Counted from the stretch's first letter, positions 28,105 through 39,000 are shown. The stretch is DNA of 64,000 bases from JADJLQ01 sp038251405 (GCA_038251405.1 JBBSBH010000014.1:1-64000), one strand, 5' to 3'. Numbers and translations are program-made. The notes: generated from the sequence alone by a model not told the origin.

Positions 28105-29160
28105 ATGAAGTCTGCAGATGTTTTATGTTTTCTTGTTTTGAGCTTACTTCTTGGATTTTCAAGTTGCGGATACCATCCTCATGGTTGTTTTCCAGGTGAT
28201 AAACTACCAGCTCATATCATACCACTTACGGATTTTGGTCAACGGGCGGAATGGTCCATTGATTGCAAAAAAGTTTATTTCCTGGATAAAGCAGGTGGTG
28301 AAGTTTGGGTGGTTGATACGAGATCTAAAAAAACGAAACAAATCACCAAGCTTGCGGATAGACCAGCAGGGCATGGTTACTACAGGGTATTGTGTTTGTC
28401 AAATGGTGATTTGTTGTTGGGTTGTGGAGCAAAGAGGGAGGAATTGTATTTTCAAATCTTGGACAAATCATGTAAGAAGTCTCCTGCAACGATCGAAGGG
28501 GAGTCGCTATGTGAAGGCCCCGCTGTATCCAGAAAAAGTATGAAAATTGCCTGGACACTTCCAGGTCAAAAACAAATCTATACAGGAGCACTTGCATATG
28601 CCGACGGCCAGGTGAAGATTATTAACAAGAAGTTATTGATAGATAATGCTGATGGCCGGGTTATTGTCGACGGACAGGAATATGAGACTATTATTGAAAC
28701 TCAAAATTGGCGTCCGGAGCTTGAAGAGGAATTGATTTATTCAGAATACAGGATGGGAGGGGATACATTATTTAAAAGTGAAGTTTTTGGTGTTGATATC
28801 CATACAGGTAAAACAGTAAATTATACCCAATCTGCACACACTTATGATGAACCGGAAGGTATTTTCCCAAACGGAGTGTATACACTCACAGAATGTGACA
28901 GGCATCGACCTACACGTAAAAGCAGTACCATCGAAGTATATAAATTGAAACTTGATGGGACAGCCAAAGATTATGAGAGACTCACCTTTTTTAGTGATGT
29001 CGAAGGATTCAGGGCGAGTAATCCTGTGGTTCATGACGATGGGAATTCTTTTGTCTTCCAGGCTTCAGAAGCCAATTCGGCTGCGGGAGCTGGATGTGGT
29101 TTATATTTGTTTGATATTAAAAAATTTGAACAGGCAAAGCAAACTCCAAATAATAAATAA
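28105..29160 (+). CDS. Beta-propeller (TolB-like) lipoprotein
   Basis: A 351-aa lipoprotein. I choose the ATG at 28105 since it begins the signal MKSADVLCFLVLSLLLGFSSC with a lipobox Cys; an earlier in-frame ATG at 28042 overlaps the preceding gene by 8 bp and would add a charged, unlikely leader. The body shows repeated strands such as KKVYFLDKAGGEVWVVD and NPVVHDDGNSFVFQASEAN, typical of WD40/TolB-like propellers, and resembles the fold of oligogalacturonate lyases without showing their catalytic residues clearly. Probably a periplasmic sugar-processing or binding protein of the locus. Confidence 0.65.
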   Translation: MKSADVLCFLVLSLLLGFSSCGYHPHGCFPGDKLPAHIIPLTDFGQRAEWSIDCKKVYFLDKAGGEVWVVDTRSKKTKQITKLADRPAGHGYYRVLCLSNGDLLLGCGAKREELYFQILDKSCKKSPATIEGESLCEGPAVSRKSMKIAWTLPGQKQIYTGALAYADGQVKIINKKLLIDNADGRVIVDGQEYETIIETQNWRPELEEELIYSEYRMGGDTLFKSEVFGVDIHTGKTVNYTQSAHTYDEPEGIFPNGVYTLTECDRHRPTRKSSTIEVYKLKLDGTAKDYERLTFFSDVEGFRASNPVVHDDGNSFVFQASEANSAAGAGCGLYLFDIKKFEQAKQTPNNK

Positions 29161-29179
29161 CCATTCGTTTTATGAAAAC

Positions 29180-29794
29180 ATGAAAGCATCAAAACTATAT
29201 ATACCAGTCATCTTCCTTCTTTTTCTGACCAGCTGCAAATCCGCCGATAAAAAAAGCAATCCTGAACAATGGACGGATCAAGAGGTAGCTACCTGGTTTA
29301 ATCAAAAAGAATGGCTGGGGCAAACAGCCTTACAAGTCGATAGTTCTTTGAATAAAAGAGAATTTGCCATCCAATATTACAAATACAAAGACCGATGGGA
29401 CAGGGCCTTTGACTTTTTTAAAAAGGAAGATCTGGCAGCTGTAAAAGCAGGCAATCATCCACTGGATGACAAAAATGTATTCGTCAAGTGCACAGAGTAT
29501 TTCACCAAAGATCGGGACAAGGTTTTGTTTGAAGCACATAAAGATTATGCAGACATCCATTATGTCGCCATAGGCGCTGAATATATAGAATTGGGTTCTT
29601 CTCAAGGTGCCATCGAAAAAACACCTTATAATACAGAAAAAGATATAGCTTTCTATGCATCGACTGCCACCCAAACATTTGTGGGTAAGCCAGGTACGAT
29701 GTATATTATATTTTCACCGGAACTACACCGATCAGGAATTCGGATTGAGGATAGTGTGCAGGTCAAAAAAATAGTGATTAAAGTTAAAAATTGA
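29180..29794 (+). CDS. YhcH/YjgK-family (DUF386) protein with lipoprotein signal
   Basis: A 204-aa protein of the YhcH/YjgK/YiaL family, cupin-like proteins that act as sugar anomerases (NanQ in sialic-acid use) or beta-galactosidase subunits. The start at 29180 gives MKASKLYIPVIFLLFLTSCK, a lipoprotein signal; an ORF start 228 bases earlier lies within the previous gene. Family landmarks are FEAHKDYADIHYVAIGAEYIE (in two parts: FEAHKDYADIHYV, GAEYIE), FSPELHRSG and the final VKKIVIKV. Most relatives are cytosolic, so an exported one is unusual; it would act beside the propeller and GHL6-like enzymes. Confidence 0.85.
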   Translation: MKASKLYIPVIFLLFLTSCKSADKKSNPEQWTDQEVATWFNQKEWLGQTALQVDSSLNKREFAIQYYKYKDRWDRAFDFFKKEDLAAVKAGNHPLDDKNVFVKCTEYFTKDRDKVLFEAHKDYADIHYVAIGAEYIELGSSQGAIEKTPYNTEKDIAFYASTATQTFVGKPGTMYIIFSPELHRSGIRIEDSVQVKKIVIKVKN

Positions 29795-29863
29795 TGGAAG
29801 AAGATCACTTGGGTCATGCATCAAATATTGGAACCCGATTAGTATCGCAAGCTATTAATTTTT

Positions 29864-31180
29864 ATGATTGACGCTAGGCAAAAGGCAATAGAAATATTTT
29901 TGGCTGGAGTAGACAGTGTAAAGCCTGACCAACTGATCCATCGGTATGTCTCGTTGGATAAAAATATTCTTCAGATGGAGGATCTGAAATTTGACCTTAA
30001 TACTATCGATCACATTTATATCGTAGGTGCCGGCAAAGCAAGCGCTGCAATGGCAAAGGCAATGGAGTCGATCCTGGGTGCTTCCATTACTCATGGTCAC
30101 ATCGTCACCAAATATGATCATTCTATTCCACTCAAGTATATAAGTATTACAGAAGCCGGACATCCTGTGCCTGATGAAAATGGCAGCCAGGGAACGCAGT
30201 TGATTTTGTCGATTGTAAAGGAAGCAGGCGAAAATGATTTGGTGATTTGTTTAATCTCAGGCGGAGGGTCAGCACTATTGACAGATGTTCCTGAAGGATG
30301 TACGCTGGAGGATTTAAAAACATTGAATAGCATTCTAATAAAATCAGGAGCGGATATCGCAGAAATGAATTGCATTCGCAAACATCTATCGAACGTAAAG
30401 GGAGGACTTTTATCCAGGCTTGCTTTTCCTTCAAAGGTCGTAAGTTTGATTCTCTCCGATGTCATCGGTGATCCTCTTGATGTGATCGCTTCGGGCCCTA
30501 CTGCGCCTGATCCTACTACTTACAAAGATGCCATGGCTATAATCCGAAAATATCATATTGAGCATGATATACCTGATTCAATTTGGGTAGTACTCAATGA
30601 AGGCCTGGAGAAAAAAAGACCAGAGACCCTCAAGGAATTTGATGAGATAAATGATCTTACAAAAAATTTGGTCATAGGCACCAATAAATTAGCATTGACT
30701 ACCGCAAGCGAAAAAGCGGAATTCTTAGGGTATGAACCTATGATCATAACCAATAGATTGGAAGGCGATGTGCTGGAGGTAGCAGAATACATAGATGAGT
30801 CTATTCGAAATGCGGCGAAAGACACTACTCATACGAAGAAGTGTTTGCTTTTTGGTGGAGAACCAACGATCCAAGTACGCGGTAATGGATTAGGTGGGAG
30901 GAACCAGCATCTGGCTTTATGGATGGCTAAAAAATTAGCCAGTCACCCTGGAATTACATTTTTGTCTGCCGGAACTGATGGAACAGATGGTCCCACTGAT
31001 GCTGCCGGTGCTGTGGTCGATGCAAATACGTTGATCCATTCGGCGCTGCTTAATTTGAACATAGATGATTACATTCAACATTGCGATTCTTATCATTTTT
31101 TTGAACAAGCAGGCGGATTGATTAAGACAGGGCCAACTCAAACTAATGTGATGGATCTTATGCTGGTGCTTATGGATTAA
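29864..31180 (+). CDS. Glycerate 2-kinase, GckA/TtuD (MOFRL) type
   Basis: Cytosolic ATP-dependent kinase converting D-glycerate to 2-phosphoglycerate. The 438-aa length is normal. The N-terminal domain has HIYIVGAGKASAAMAKAME and the signature LISGGGSALLTDVPEG near 130; the MOFRL domain near the C-terminus has LFGGEPTIQVRGNGLGGRNQ and SAGTDGTDGPTDAAGAVVD, each shown within 20 residues. In other bacteria this enzyme ends the glyoxylate-to-glycerate or tartrate routes. It is 69 bp after the YhcH gene and 62 bp before the permease. Confidence 0.93.
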   Translation: MIDARQKAIEIFLAGVDSVKPDQLIHRYVSLDKNILQMEDLKFDLNTIDHIYIVGAGKASAAMAKAMESILGASITHGHIVTKYDHSIPLKYISITEAGHPVPDENGSQGTQLILSIVKEAGENDLVICLISGGGSALLTDVPEGCTLEDLKTLNSILIKSGADIAEMNCIRKHLSNVKGGLLSRLAFPSKVVSLILSDVIGDPLDVIASGPTAPDPTTYKDAMAIIRKYHIEHDIPDSIWVVLNEGLEKKRPETLKEFDEINDLTKNLVIGTNKLALTTASEKAEFLGYEPMIITNRLEGDVLEVAEYIDESIRNAAKDTTHTKKCLLFGGEPTIQVRGNGLGGRNQHLALWMAKKLASHPGITFLSAGTDGTDGPTDAAGAVVDANTLIHSALLNLNIDDYIQHCDSYHFFEQAGGLIKTGPTQTNVMDLMLVLMD

Positions 31181-31242
31181 ACATTTTCTGCCTTATGAAT
31201 TTAAAATGGAATGCTCAAACTAACTACTAAAAATAAAATTTA

Positions 31243-33003
31243 ATGACCTGGACACAAATCATAGATCCTTTACACAACCTTCTATTTTCGGGGCTTGTGG
31301 CTGCAGTGCCCATTTTTCTGATTTTTTGGTCTTTGATCAAAAAAATGAAAGGTTACCAGACCAGCCTGCTTGCATTAGGAAGTGCCTTGTTGATCGCCAT
31401 GCTGGTGTATGGTATGCCTTTTAAATTGGCTGCATTGTCTACCCTCCAAGGAGCGTTATATGGTTTGTTTCCTATTTGCTGGATTATTATTTCAGCAGTT
31501 TTCCTGTTTAATGTCACTGAAAAGAGTGGACAATTTGAAGTAATTAAAAATTTTATGGCATCCATTACTCCAGATCGAAGATTACAAGCCTTATTGATTG
31601 CGTTTTCATTCGGAGCATTTTTGGAAGGTGCTGCAGGATTTGGAGCGCCCGTAGCTATTTCGGGGGCCATGTTAGTAGGTCTTGGTTTTAATCCTTTGTA
31701 TGCTGCAGGTATTTGTTTGATAGCGAATACAGCACCTGTAGCTTTTGGATCAGTAGGCACCCCGATTTTGATGGCATCAAGGATGTCAGATATCCCGGAG
31801 TTGGCTATCTCACAAATGGTGGGTCGTACGTTACCCTTATTATCTCTCATGCTTCCCATGTACCTGGTCATTTTAATGTGTGGTTTTAAAAAATCTTTGC
31901 AGGTTTTGCCAGCCATCATAGTATCAGGTGCATCTTTTGCTTTTGTACAATGGTTTACTGCCAATTATATGGGACCTATGCTGCCGGATGTATTAGCGGG
32001 CATAACATCGATTATAAGTTTATTGTTCTTGCTAAAATATTGGAAGCCTGCTTCCATATGGCGATTTAGTGAAGAAGCTGAAGCTACGGTCGATACGGAA
32101 TTAAAATATTCTAATATGCAGATTCTGAGAGCGTGGTCTCCATTTATCGTCATGACATTGTTTGTGGTAGCCTGGGGACTACAGCCCGTCAAGGATGTTT
32201 TAAATTCCATCGGGTTTATAAAATTTCAAATTCCAGGATTGAATGGTGCCATATTGAAACCAGATGCTAGTCCATTGGCCATCAAGGCTTTTGATTTTAA
32301 TTATTTGTCAGCACCGGGCACTGCGGTGATCTTGGCCACCTTGATTTCTATTCCTTTGATTGGAATTAGTTTAAGGAAGAGTATGAGGATTTTTGTTTCC
32401 ACTTTGCGACAATTGATGTTTCCAATTATTACCATCGCTGCGGTGGTAGGCTATGCTTTTGTAGCCAATTACTCCGGTATGTCTATCACCATGGCCTTTG
32501 TACTGGCGAGCACCGGGGCCTTATTTCCGTTTTTCTCGCCCATTTTGGGTTGGTTGGGGGTGTTTCTTACCGGATCGGACACTTCTGCCAATGCTTTGTT
32601 TAGTAAGCTTCAAGCCAATACAGCAGACACCTTAGGATTTGACCCGGTGGTTACGGTAAGTGCCAATGCATGCGGTGGTGTGACTGGCAAGATGATCTCT
32701 CCACAGTCTATAGCAGTTGGGGCAGCAGCAGTAGGTCTTATTGGTAAAGAGTCTGATCTGTTTAGGTTTACTGTCAAACACAGTTTTATCATGCTTTTTG
32801 TCATTTGTGTATTGACTTGTCTACAGGTATATGTAATGAAATGGATAGTACCTGCCTATCAAAAAATGGATACTGCCAGTGCTTCCACCGTCGCTACAGT
32901 CAATAATGCAGCAGCTGGTCAAGGTTTTTGGTATCTAATGGTTTTAGCTCTGGCTGTTGGGTTAATTATAGTGAGCCTATCGATGAATAAAAAGAAAAAT
33001 TAA
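31243..33003 (+). CDS. L-lactate/glycolate permease, LctP family
   Basis: Inner-membrane proton symporter of 586 aa with about 13 hydrophobic segments. The family signature is clear: FLEGAAGFGAPVAISGAML near 125 and ANTAPVAFGSVGTP near 165, followed by FLTGSDTSANALF and ISPQSIAVGAAAVGL in the C-terminal half. LctP and its paralogue GlcA move lactate and glycolate. Next to malate synthase and glycerate kinase, glycolate is the more likely substrate here (inference). No lactate or glycolate oxidase genes lie in the window. Confidence 0.92.
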   Translation: MTWTQIIDPLHNLLFSGLVAAVPIFLIFWSLIKKMKGYQTSLLALGSALLIAMLVYGMPFKLAALSTLQGALYGLFPICWIIISAVFLFNVTEKSGQFEVIKNFMASITPDRRLQALLIAFSFGAFLEGAAGFGAPVAISGAMLVGLGFNPLYAAGICLIANTAPVAFGSVGTPILMASRMSDIPELAISQMVGRTLPLLSLMLPMYLVILMCGFKKSLQVLPAIIVSGASFAFVQWFTANYMGPMLPDVLAGITSIISLLFLLKYWKPASIWRFSEEAEATVDTELKYSNMQILRAWSPFIVMTLFVVAWGLQPVKDVLNSIGFIKFQIPGLNGAILKPDASPLAIKAFDFNYLSAPGTAVILATLISIPLIGISLRKSMRIFVSTLRQLMFPIITIAAVVGYAFVANYSGMSITMAFVLASTGALFPFFSPILGWLGVFLTGSDTSANALFSKLQANTADTLGFDPVVTVSANACGGVTGKMISPQSIAVGAAAVGLIGKESDLFRFTVKHSFIMLFVICVLTCLQVYVMKWIVPAYQKMDTASASTVATVNNAAAGQGFWYLMVLALAVGLIIVSLSMNKKKN

Positions 33004-33047
33004 AGCGATCCCAATGATTTAGTATTATTATAAATTTTAAAAATAAA

Positions 33048-34940
33048 TTGATGATTCAGAATTTTGTTATACCCAATCATCTGCAAGCACTTTATGCTGA
33101 TGTCTATACTCCAGAAGCTTTGGCTGCCTTGGGAGACCTGTTCCGGTTTAACCAGGAGATTAAAAACCTGATGCAAAAACGCATTCAGCGTCGGACTTAT
33201 AGGCAGCATCATCAGGAAAGAATTTCGTTTCCCGATCCATCATTTTTCATACCTCGCACTGATATCAAAGTGCAAGATGCCCGGGATGGTAAGTTTGAAG
33301 GTTCTATTATTCCCGCAGACTTGCAGCGTCAATGGATACAAGGTACGGGACCTGCAGCTAAACCCAATGCCAGCCTTGAAAGCAGTGTCCGCAATGTGGC
33401 ATACGCACTTCTTTCAGGTGCAGACGGTTGGATGTTTGATGGGGAGGATGCTCTTGGTCAAATAAACACCATGTCCCTGGACAATCAACGAAATCTGAAG
33501 CTGGCCACCGCCAGGGATCCGGTGTTTTTAAAAGTAGCGGAGAAAGTCGCTGGGGAAATGAATACCTGGTCTATTGGTTTTTTAGGCAGAAAGATCGTCA
33601 TCGACTGGCAGGAACAACTCAATTTTACCACCAAGATATTTCGCGCTCGCGGCTTGCACCTGGACGATCGTCACATCACAGATATACATGGAAAATCGAT
33701 AGCAGCCTCTATCGTAGACATAGTCCTTTACGTAGTAAATAACTATCAGGCGCTGCAGCAGGCGGGTTCGTCTATTGTTTTGTACCTGCCAAAAATTCAA
33801 ACTGCAGAGGAAGCAACTTTGTGGAATGAAATGCTCTCTGCTCTTGAGCATCATATTAATATACCAATTGGATCGATTAAAGTCTATGTGTTGGTAGAAC
33901 AAGTGGAAGCTACTTATCAACTCATGGAGATAAGAGCGAGCCTGGGAAAACATTTTGTAGGTTACAATACAGGCAGATGGGATTATATCAATAGCGTCTC
34001 GGATGCTATGTCCTGGGATAAAGGATTTATCAACCCGGATATTGAAACCATTACTATGACCTATGGATACATGCGCAATTATGAAGACCGTGTACGCCGC
34101 GCTGTAAATACTCCTGACAGCCATGGCAATTTTGCTCTTTGGCAGGGTGGTATGGAGCCCAATATCCCTGTAGGTACAGTGGAAGGAGTAGCTGCCAGTA
34201 TGAGAAAAGCTTTGGCAGGAGCAGAACGCGAAGAAAAGGAAGGTGCTAGTGGAAAGTGGGTTGCCCATTGGAAAATGGTACATATCATCAGACCCATTTG
34301 GGAAAAAAAGGAACAGTCAAATCAATTAGGAAGAGCCTTTCCACGACTCACTTACACGCAACAAGATGCTGATGGTCTGCTGTTATTAGAACCAGCATCC
34401 AGGACGATAAGAGGTGCTCGTAATCTATTGAGCGTAGCCTTACAATACGGCAACGCATTTGGGCAAGGGATGCAAGCTGCTGCTTTGAAACCGGCCGATT
34501 TCTTTGGAAACGATGATATATTGTATCTCATGGAGGATATGGCCACCGGCGAGATAAGATTGAGTATCCTTTGGGAATGGGTTCATAAACAAGCTTTGAT
34601 TACCGAAGAGGATCGTCCTACAGGGACAGCTGACGGAGACTCCTTTAGCATGACTTTGTTTGAGAGGCTGCTCGACGAAGAATACGAAAAGCTGCTAAAA
34701 GCGAACCATAAGGATGTGCATGAAAATTCTAAAATGAGCACCTTACCTATATCACGAGAGATTGTCATAGCCTATATTCGCAGTGAATCAAAATTGCCCT
34801 GGTTTGTCGACTTACTCAATATTAATCTCAATAATCTGGATTTGGTAGAGGCAAAGAAGAGAATCGGGTTGTATGTAGGAACTTTTTTGAAAGATGGTAC
34901 CAGGATTACCCGCAATCTCGAGATTGCAAGCACGTTGTAA
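33048..34940 (+). CDS. aceB: Malate synthase, A-type-like, enlarged
   Basis: Condenses glyoxylate and acetyl-CoA to malate. Recognised motifs: DGEDALGQ near 126, RGLHLDDRH near 205 (RGxHLxExH of the family), YNTGRWDYINS near 305, TMTYGYM near 335, and MEDMATGEIR near 491, where the Asp corresponds to the catalytic base of malate synthase A. At 630 aa it is about 100 residues longer than enteric enzymes, and the usual DGTWVAHPGL block reads GKWVAHWKM, so it is a divergent branch; a related acyl-CoA/keto-acid condensation cannot be excluded. It ends the catabolic locus. Confidence 0.83.
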   Translation: MMIQNFVIPNHLQALYADVYTPEALAALGDLFRFNQEIKNLMQKRIQRRTYRQHHQERISFPDPSFFIPRTDIKVQDARDGKFEGSIIPADLQRQWIQGTGPAAKPNASLESSVRNVAYALLSGADGWMFDGEDALGQINTMSLDNQRNLKLATARDPVFLKVAEKVAGEMNTWSIGFLGRKIVIDWQEQLNFTTKIFRARGLHLDDRHITDIHGKSIAASIVDIVLYVVNNYQALQQAGSSIVLYLPKIQTAEEATLWNEMLSALEHHINIPIGSIKVYVLVEQVEATYQLMEIRASLGKHFVGYNTGRWDYINSVSDAMSWDKGFINPDIETITMTYGYMRNYEDRVRRAVNTPDSHGNFALWQGGMEPNIPVGTVEGVAASMRKALAGAEREEKEGASGKWVAHWKMVHIIRPIWEKKEQSNQLGRAFPRLTYTQQDADGLLLLEPASRTIRGARNLLSVALQYGNAFGQGMQAAALKPADFFGNDDILYLMEDMATGEIRLSILWEWVHKQALITEEDRPTGTADGDSFSMTLFERLLDEEYEKLLKANHKDVHENSKMSTLPISREIVIAYIRSESKLPWFVDLLNINLNNLDLVEAKKRIGLYVGTFLKDGTRITRNLEIASTL

Positions 34941-34957
34941 GTAGGTAAAGTCGGTGT

Positions 34958-35281
34958 GAGTTTGAACTTTTATTCAACCAGTCGGTGCCAGAGCGATTTG
35001 GTTTCTGTATTCAATACACAGACACCCAAGCCAACATCAGAAATTATTTTCCCGATTTCATTGCATTGCATGAAGATGGAAGCCGCTAGATCTTTGAAAC
35101 CAAAGGCAGGGAGTAAATAGAAGTAAAAATCAAAGATAATGCCGCCATCAATTGGTGCAATACAGCCACTGAGTTGACCAATGAGAAATGGAATTATCTG
35201 AAAGTCTTACAAAAGAATTTTGAAGCATTCTACCCTGACAACTTTGATGAATTGTTGGCTGGTGTAAATCTACCAACATAG
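34958..35281 (+). pseudogene. Type III restriction enzyme (Res) C-terminal remnant
   Basis: One frame reads RNYFPDFIALHEDGSR-stop-IFETKGRE-stop-IEVKIKDNAAINWCN and continues to a TAG at 35279-35281. FPDF plus ETKGRE is the PD-(D/E)xK nuclease core at the C-terminus of type III Res subunits. Stops at 35087 (expected Trp) and 35114 kill it, and the helicase part is absent. No mod gene is seen. A decayed restriction system. Confidence 0.75.
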
Positions 35282-35408
35282 ACCTTTAACCATTTTTCAA
35301 ACACGTGAAAAGATATCTTCGACAATCGTATTGTCAATTCCAGAAAAAATTCAATTTCTCCATCAAAAAACGTTACTCTTAAACCACAATTTAAAAAACT
35401 CTCCCACC

Positions 35409-35762
35409 ATGTCCTACAATACCAAACTAGCCGATAGAATCAGAGAATACCTCTCCACCATCCCAAATCTAAAAATCGAAGAAAAGAAAATGTTTCGAGG
35501 CGTGACCTTCATGGTAAATGGTAAAATGTGTGTATGTGTGAGTGGTGAAAATCTCATGTGCCGTTATGATCCGGAATTGCAGGAAGAGCTAGCTGCAAAA
35601 AAGGGATTTGAAGCCATGGTGATGAAAAATCGAGAATATAAAGGGTATTGCTATATAAACCCCGAAGGCTATACATCAAAAAAAGATTTTGAATTTTGGG
35701 TAAACCATTGCCTTGATTTTAATAGTAAAGCAAAAGCATCGAAGAAAAAGACGACGAAATAG
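35409..35762 (+). CDS. TfoX N-terminal-domain protein
   Basis: A 117-aa protein matching the TfoX_N family. The ATG at 35409 (MSYNTKLADRIREYL) fits family starts; an ATG-less extension to 35331 overlaps degenerate DNA. Landmarks are EKKMFRGVTFMVNGKMCV near 28, LMCRYDPE and YKGYCYINPEGYTSK. TfoX/Sxy governs competence in gamma-proteobacteria, but stand-alone TfoX_N proteins of Bacteroidota have no known role. The Lys-rich tail ends in KKKTTK. Confidence 0.85.
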   Translation: MSYNTKLADRIREYLSTIPNLKIEEKKMFRGVTFMVNGKMCVCVSGENLMCRYDPELQEELAAKKGFEAMVMKNREYKGYCYINPEGYTSKKDFEFWVNHCLDFNSKAKASKKKTTK

Positions 35763-36022
35763 GCTCCGTAAGTCCCTTTAAGTATAATTGCAAATAGTCA
35801 CTCCAACTTTCCTTCCTATAGAAATTTTTAAAAAATGTTTAGATTTTAATAATAATGCTGGCGGCGTAAATTATTTAACATGCGTTAAAGCAAGGTGAAG
35901 AGTCATTTCACGACTTCCATATAAGCTTACTCTAAAATTCTTTATTTCTCAATTTGGCGGTGAATAAAACACCCCTTGGTTGATCTATAAAGCTTTGAAA
36001 GTCAACTAAATCAATAATTAAT

Positions 36023-39000
36023 ATGTCAGAAAACTCATTAAATCGAATTCTTTCTTTAGCTGTATTCCTGTGCATGAGCGTCATGGGCTTTTCCCAGGTA
36101 AAAGTTACAGGAACACTGCTAGACGATCAGGAATCGCCCTTAATAGGCGCAAATGTGCTGGTAAAGGGCTCTCAAAATGGTACTGTAACCGATGTGGACG
36201 GCAAATTTTCCATTGAAGCCAATCTAAATGATGTACTTCAATTTAGCTACATAGGCTTTACCACCAAAGAATATATAGTTAAAGGAGCTGAAGACCTCCA
36301 TATGGTGATGGAATCTTCTGCTGTTGGTCTTTCAGATGTAATAGTGGTAGCGTATGGTACTGTAAAAAGAGCAAGCTTTACAGGATCAGCAAATACTATA
36401 ACTAGTGAACAGTTAGGAAGCAGGCCTCTTGGAAATGTCGCTTCAGCCATTGTAGGAGCGGCACCTGGTGTACAAACCAATGCTGTTGATGGACAGCCTG
36501 GTAGTGCGCCAGCAATAAGGATAAGAGGATTTGGATCAGTAAATGCCTCTAATGCTCCATTATTTGTGGTAGATGGAGTTCCATTTACGGGAAATGTAGC
36601 TAATATCAATAGCGATGATGTAGAGAGTATTTCTATATTAAAGGATGCTGCTTCCACCTCATTATATGGCTCCAGGGCGGCCAATGGAGTAGTCATGATC
36701 ACGACAAAAAGAGGAAAGATTGGTACTAATAAAGTTAGTTTGAAACTAAGCAAGGGGGTCTCAGAAAGAGCAATACCTGAATATGATAAAGTAGATGCTT
36801 TTGGATATTATCCATTATTATGGGAAGGGTACAGAAATAGTTTGGCTTATAGAGCCAGCAATCCCATTCCAATAGCAACGGCTAGTGAAACAGCTACTAA
36901 GGATATCAAAGGCCTGTTAGCTTACAATCCTTTTAATGTCGCTGATAATGCTATTGTTGGTACAGATGGAAAATTGAATCCAGCTGCTGCACTTATTTAC
37001 AAACCAGGAGATCTTGACTGGGAAAAATTTATTACCCGACAAGGAGATAGAAATGATGCATCACTTAATATATCGGGAGGACAGGGAAAAATGGATTACC
37101 TGATCTCTATGGGATACCTGGATGAAAAATCTTTTTTGATCCGATCAGACTTCAAAAGATATACCGGAAGGGTAAATATCAACACTCAAGCTCTTCCTTG
37201 GTTACGCACAGGGCTCAATTTAAGCGGAGCTTTTATAAAATCAAATTTAGCATCCAGTACAGGAGGTACAGCTTTTGTAAACCCATTTAACTTTTCCAGA
37301 AATATTGGTTCTATTTATCCAGTATATGCTTATGATCCTGCTTCTCCTGGTCAGTATTTACTAAATGGACTGGGTCAGCCCCAATATGATTTTGGAAATC
37401 TAAGTGCACTGGGTTTACCTAATAGACCAGGTGGCGGCTATGGTGGAAGGCATATTGTGGCGGAGACCGAAATGAATCAGGAGTTTTTCAATAGAAATGC
37501 CTGGGGCGCTCGTACTTATGCCGAAATAGCATTCCTTAAAGATTTCAAACTTACCACCAATGTTACTGTGGATGCTTCCAATAGAACAGACTATGATTAT
37601 GACAATGCAATCATAGGAGACGGAGCGCCCGGGGGAAGATCTGACAAACAATATACCAATGTCACTAGCTATACCATCAATCAATTGCTCAACTATGGAA
37701 AATCTTTCGGTAGGCACAATTTTGATCTATTGGTTGGTCATGAAAACTTTGACTATAGGGATGATAATTTAAGGGGTTTCCGTGCCGGACAAATCCTGGA
37801 AGGCAATATTGAATTGGTAAACTTTACCACCACTACTACTTCAAGATCCGAGGCCAATAAATATAAAATTGAAAGTTATTTCAGCCGAATCATGTACGAT
37901 TTAAATAATAAATATTTCGCCACACTATCTTATCGTACGGATGGGTCTTCAAAATTTTCTAAATCAAGAAGATGGGGAAATTTCTGGTCTGCCAGCGCGG
38001 CATGGAAATTAGATCAGGAACCATTTTTGAAAAATATTAACTGGATAAATGAATTAAAGCTAAGATCTTCCTATGGAGTCACGGGTAACGATGGGGTGTT
38101 GGATGTCGATGGACTTACTTTGCTTTATCCATCGCAGCCAGTTTATACATTAGGATTTAATAATGCCGCTGAGCCCGGAATTATCCAAAATAGTCTTGGT
38201 AATGAAAATCTTGAATGGGAGTCGAATACCAATTTTGATGTGGCTTTGGAATTTGGATTATTCAAAAACAAATTAGCAGGCTCTGTAGAGTTTTTCAATA
38301 GAAAATCTGACAATTTATTGTTCCAGGTGCCGCTACCACTTTCTACGGGCATAGCCTCACAAATAAAGAATATTGGATCCATGTATAATAGAGGGGTAGA
38401 GTTGAATTTGAATTCAGATATCATTCGATTAAAAAACTTTAATTGGAATATTAATTTTAACCTGACTTCCTTAAAAAACCAGATTACCAAACTGCCACAG
38501 GCTGAAATTATTTCAGGCACAAAAAAACTTAGTGTCGGTCATTCACTATACGACTATTGGTTGAGAGATTGGTATGGAGTGGATCCCAAAGATGGCGCAG
38601 GATTATATGTTGCTGATGCTTTTAACGCATCCAATGTGCGCGTGTTTGACAATGGTGATTCTGTAACGATCAGTCAGAATAATGCCAGGTATCATTATGC
38701 TGGCTCAGCTATTCCGGACTTCTTTGGAAGTATCACTAGTACATTTAGATATAAGGGTTTGTCATTATCTACATTGCTTACTTATCAAAAAGGCGGTCTT
38801 ACCTATGATGCCACTTATGCTACATTAATGACTTCTGGCAATTATGGCGCAGCCTTGCACACAGACTTATTAAATAGGTGGCAAAAAGAAGGGGATATTA
38901 CCACGGTACCCAGAATGGATGTAAGCCAGACAGCTGTGTTTGGATCTCAGTCTGACCGATATCTCACGGACGCCTCTTTCGTCAATATCCGCAATATAGA

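Noticed and set aside
28952..29179. Long N-terminal extension of the YhcH-family gene
   Set aside because: It lies inside the propeller gene in another frame; the ATG at 29180 begins a clear lipoprotein signal.
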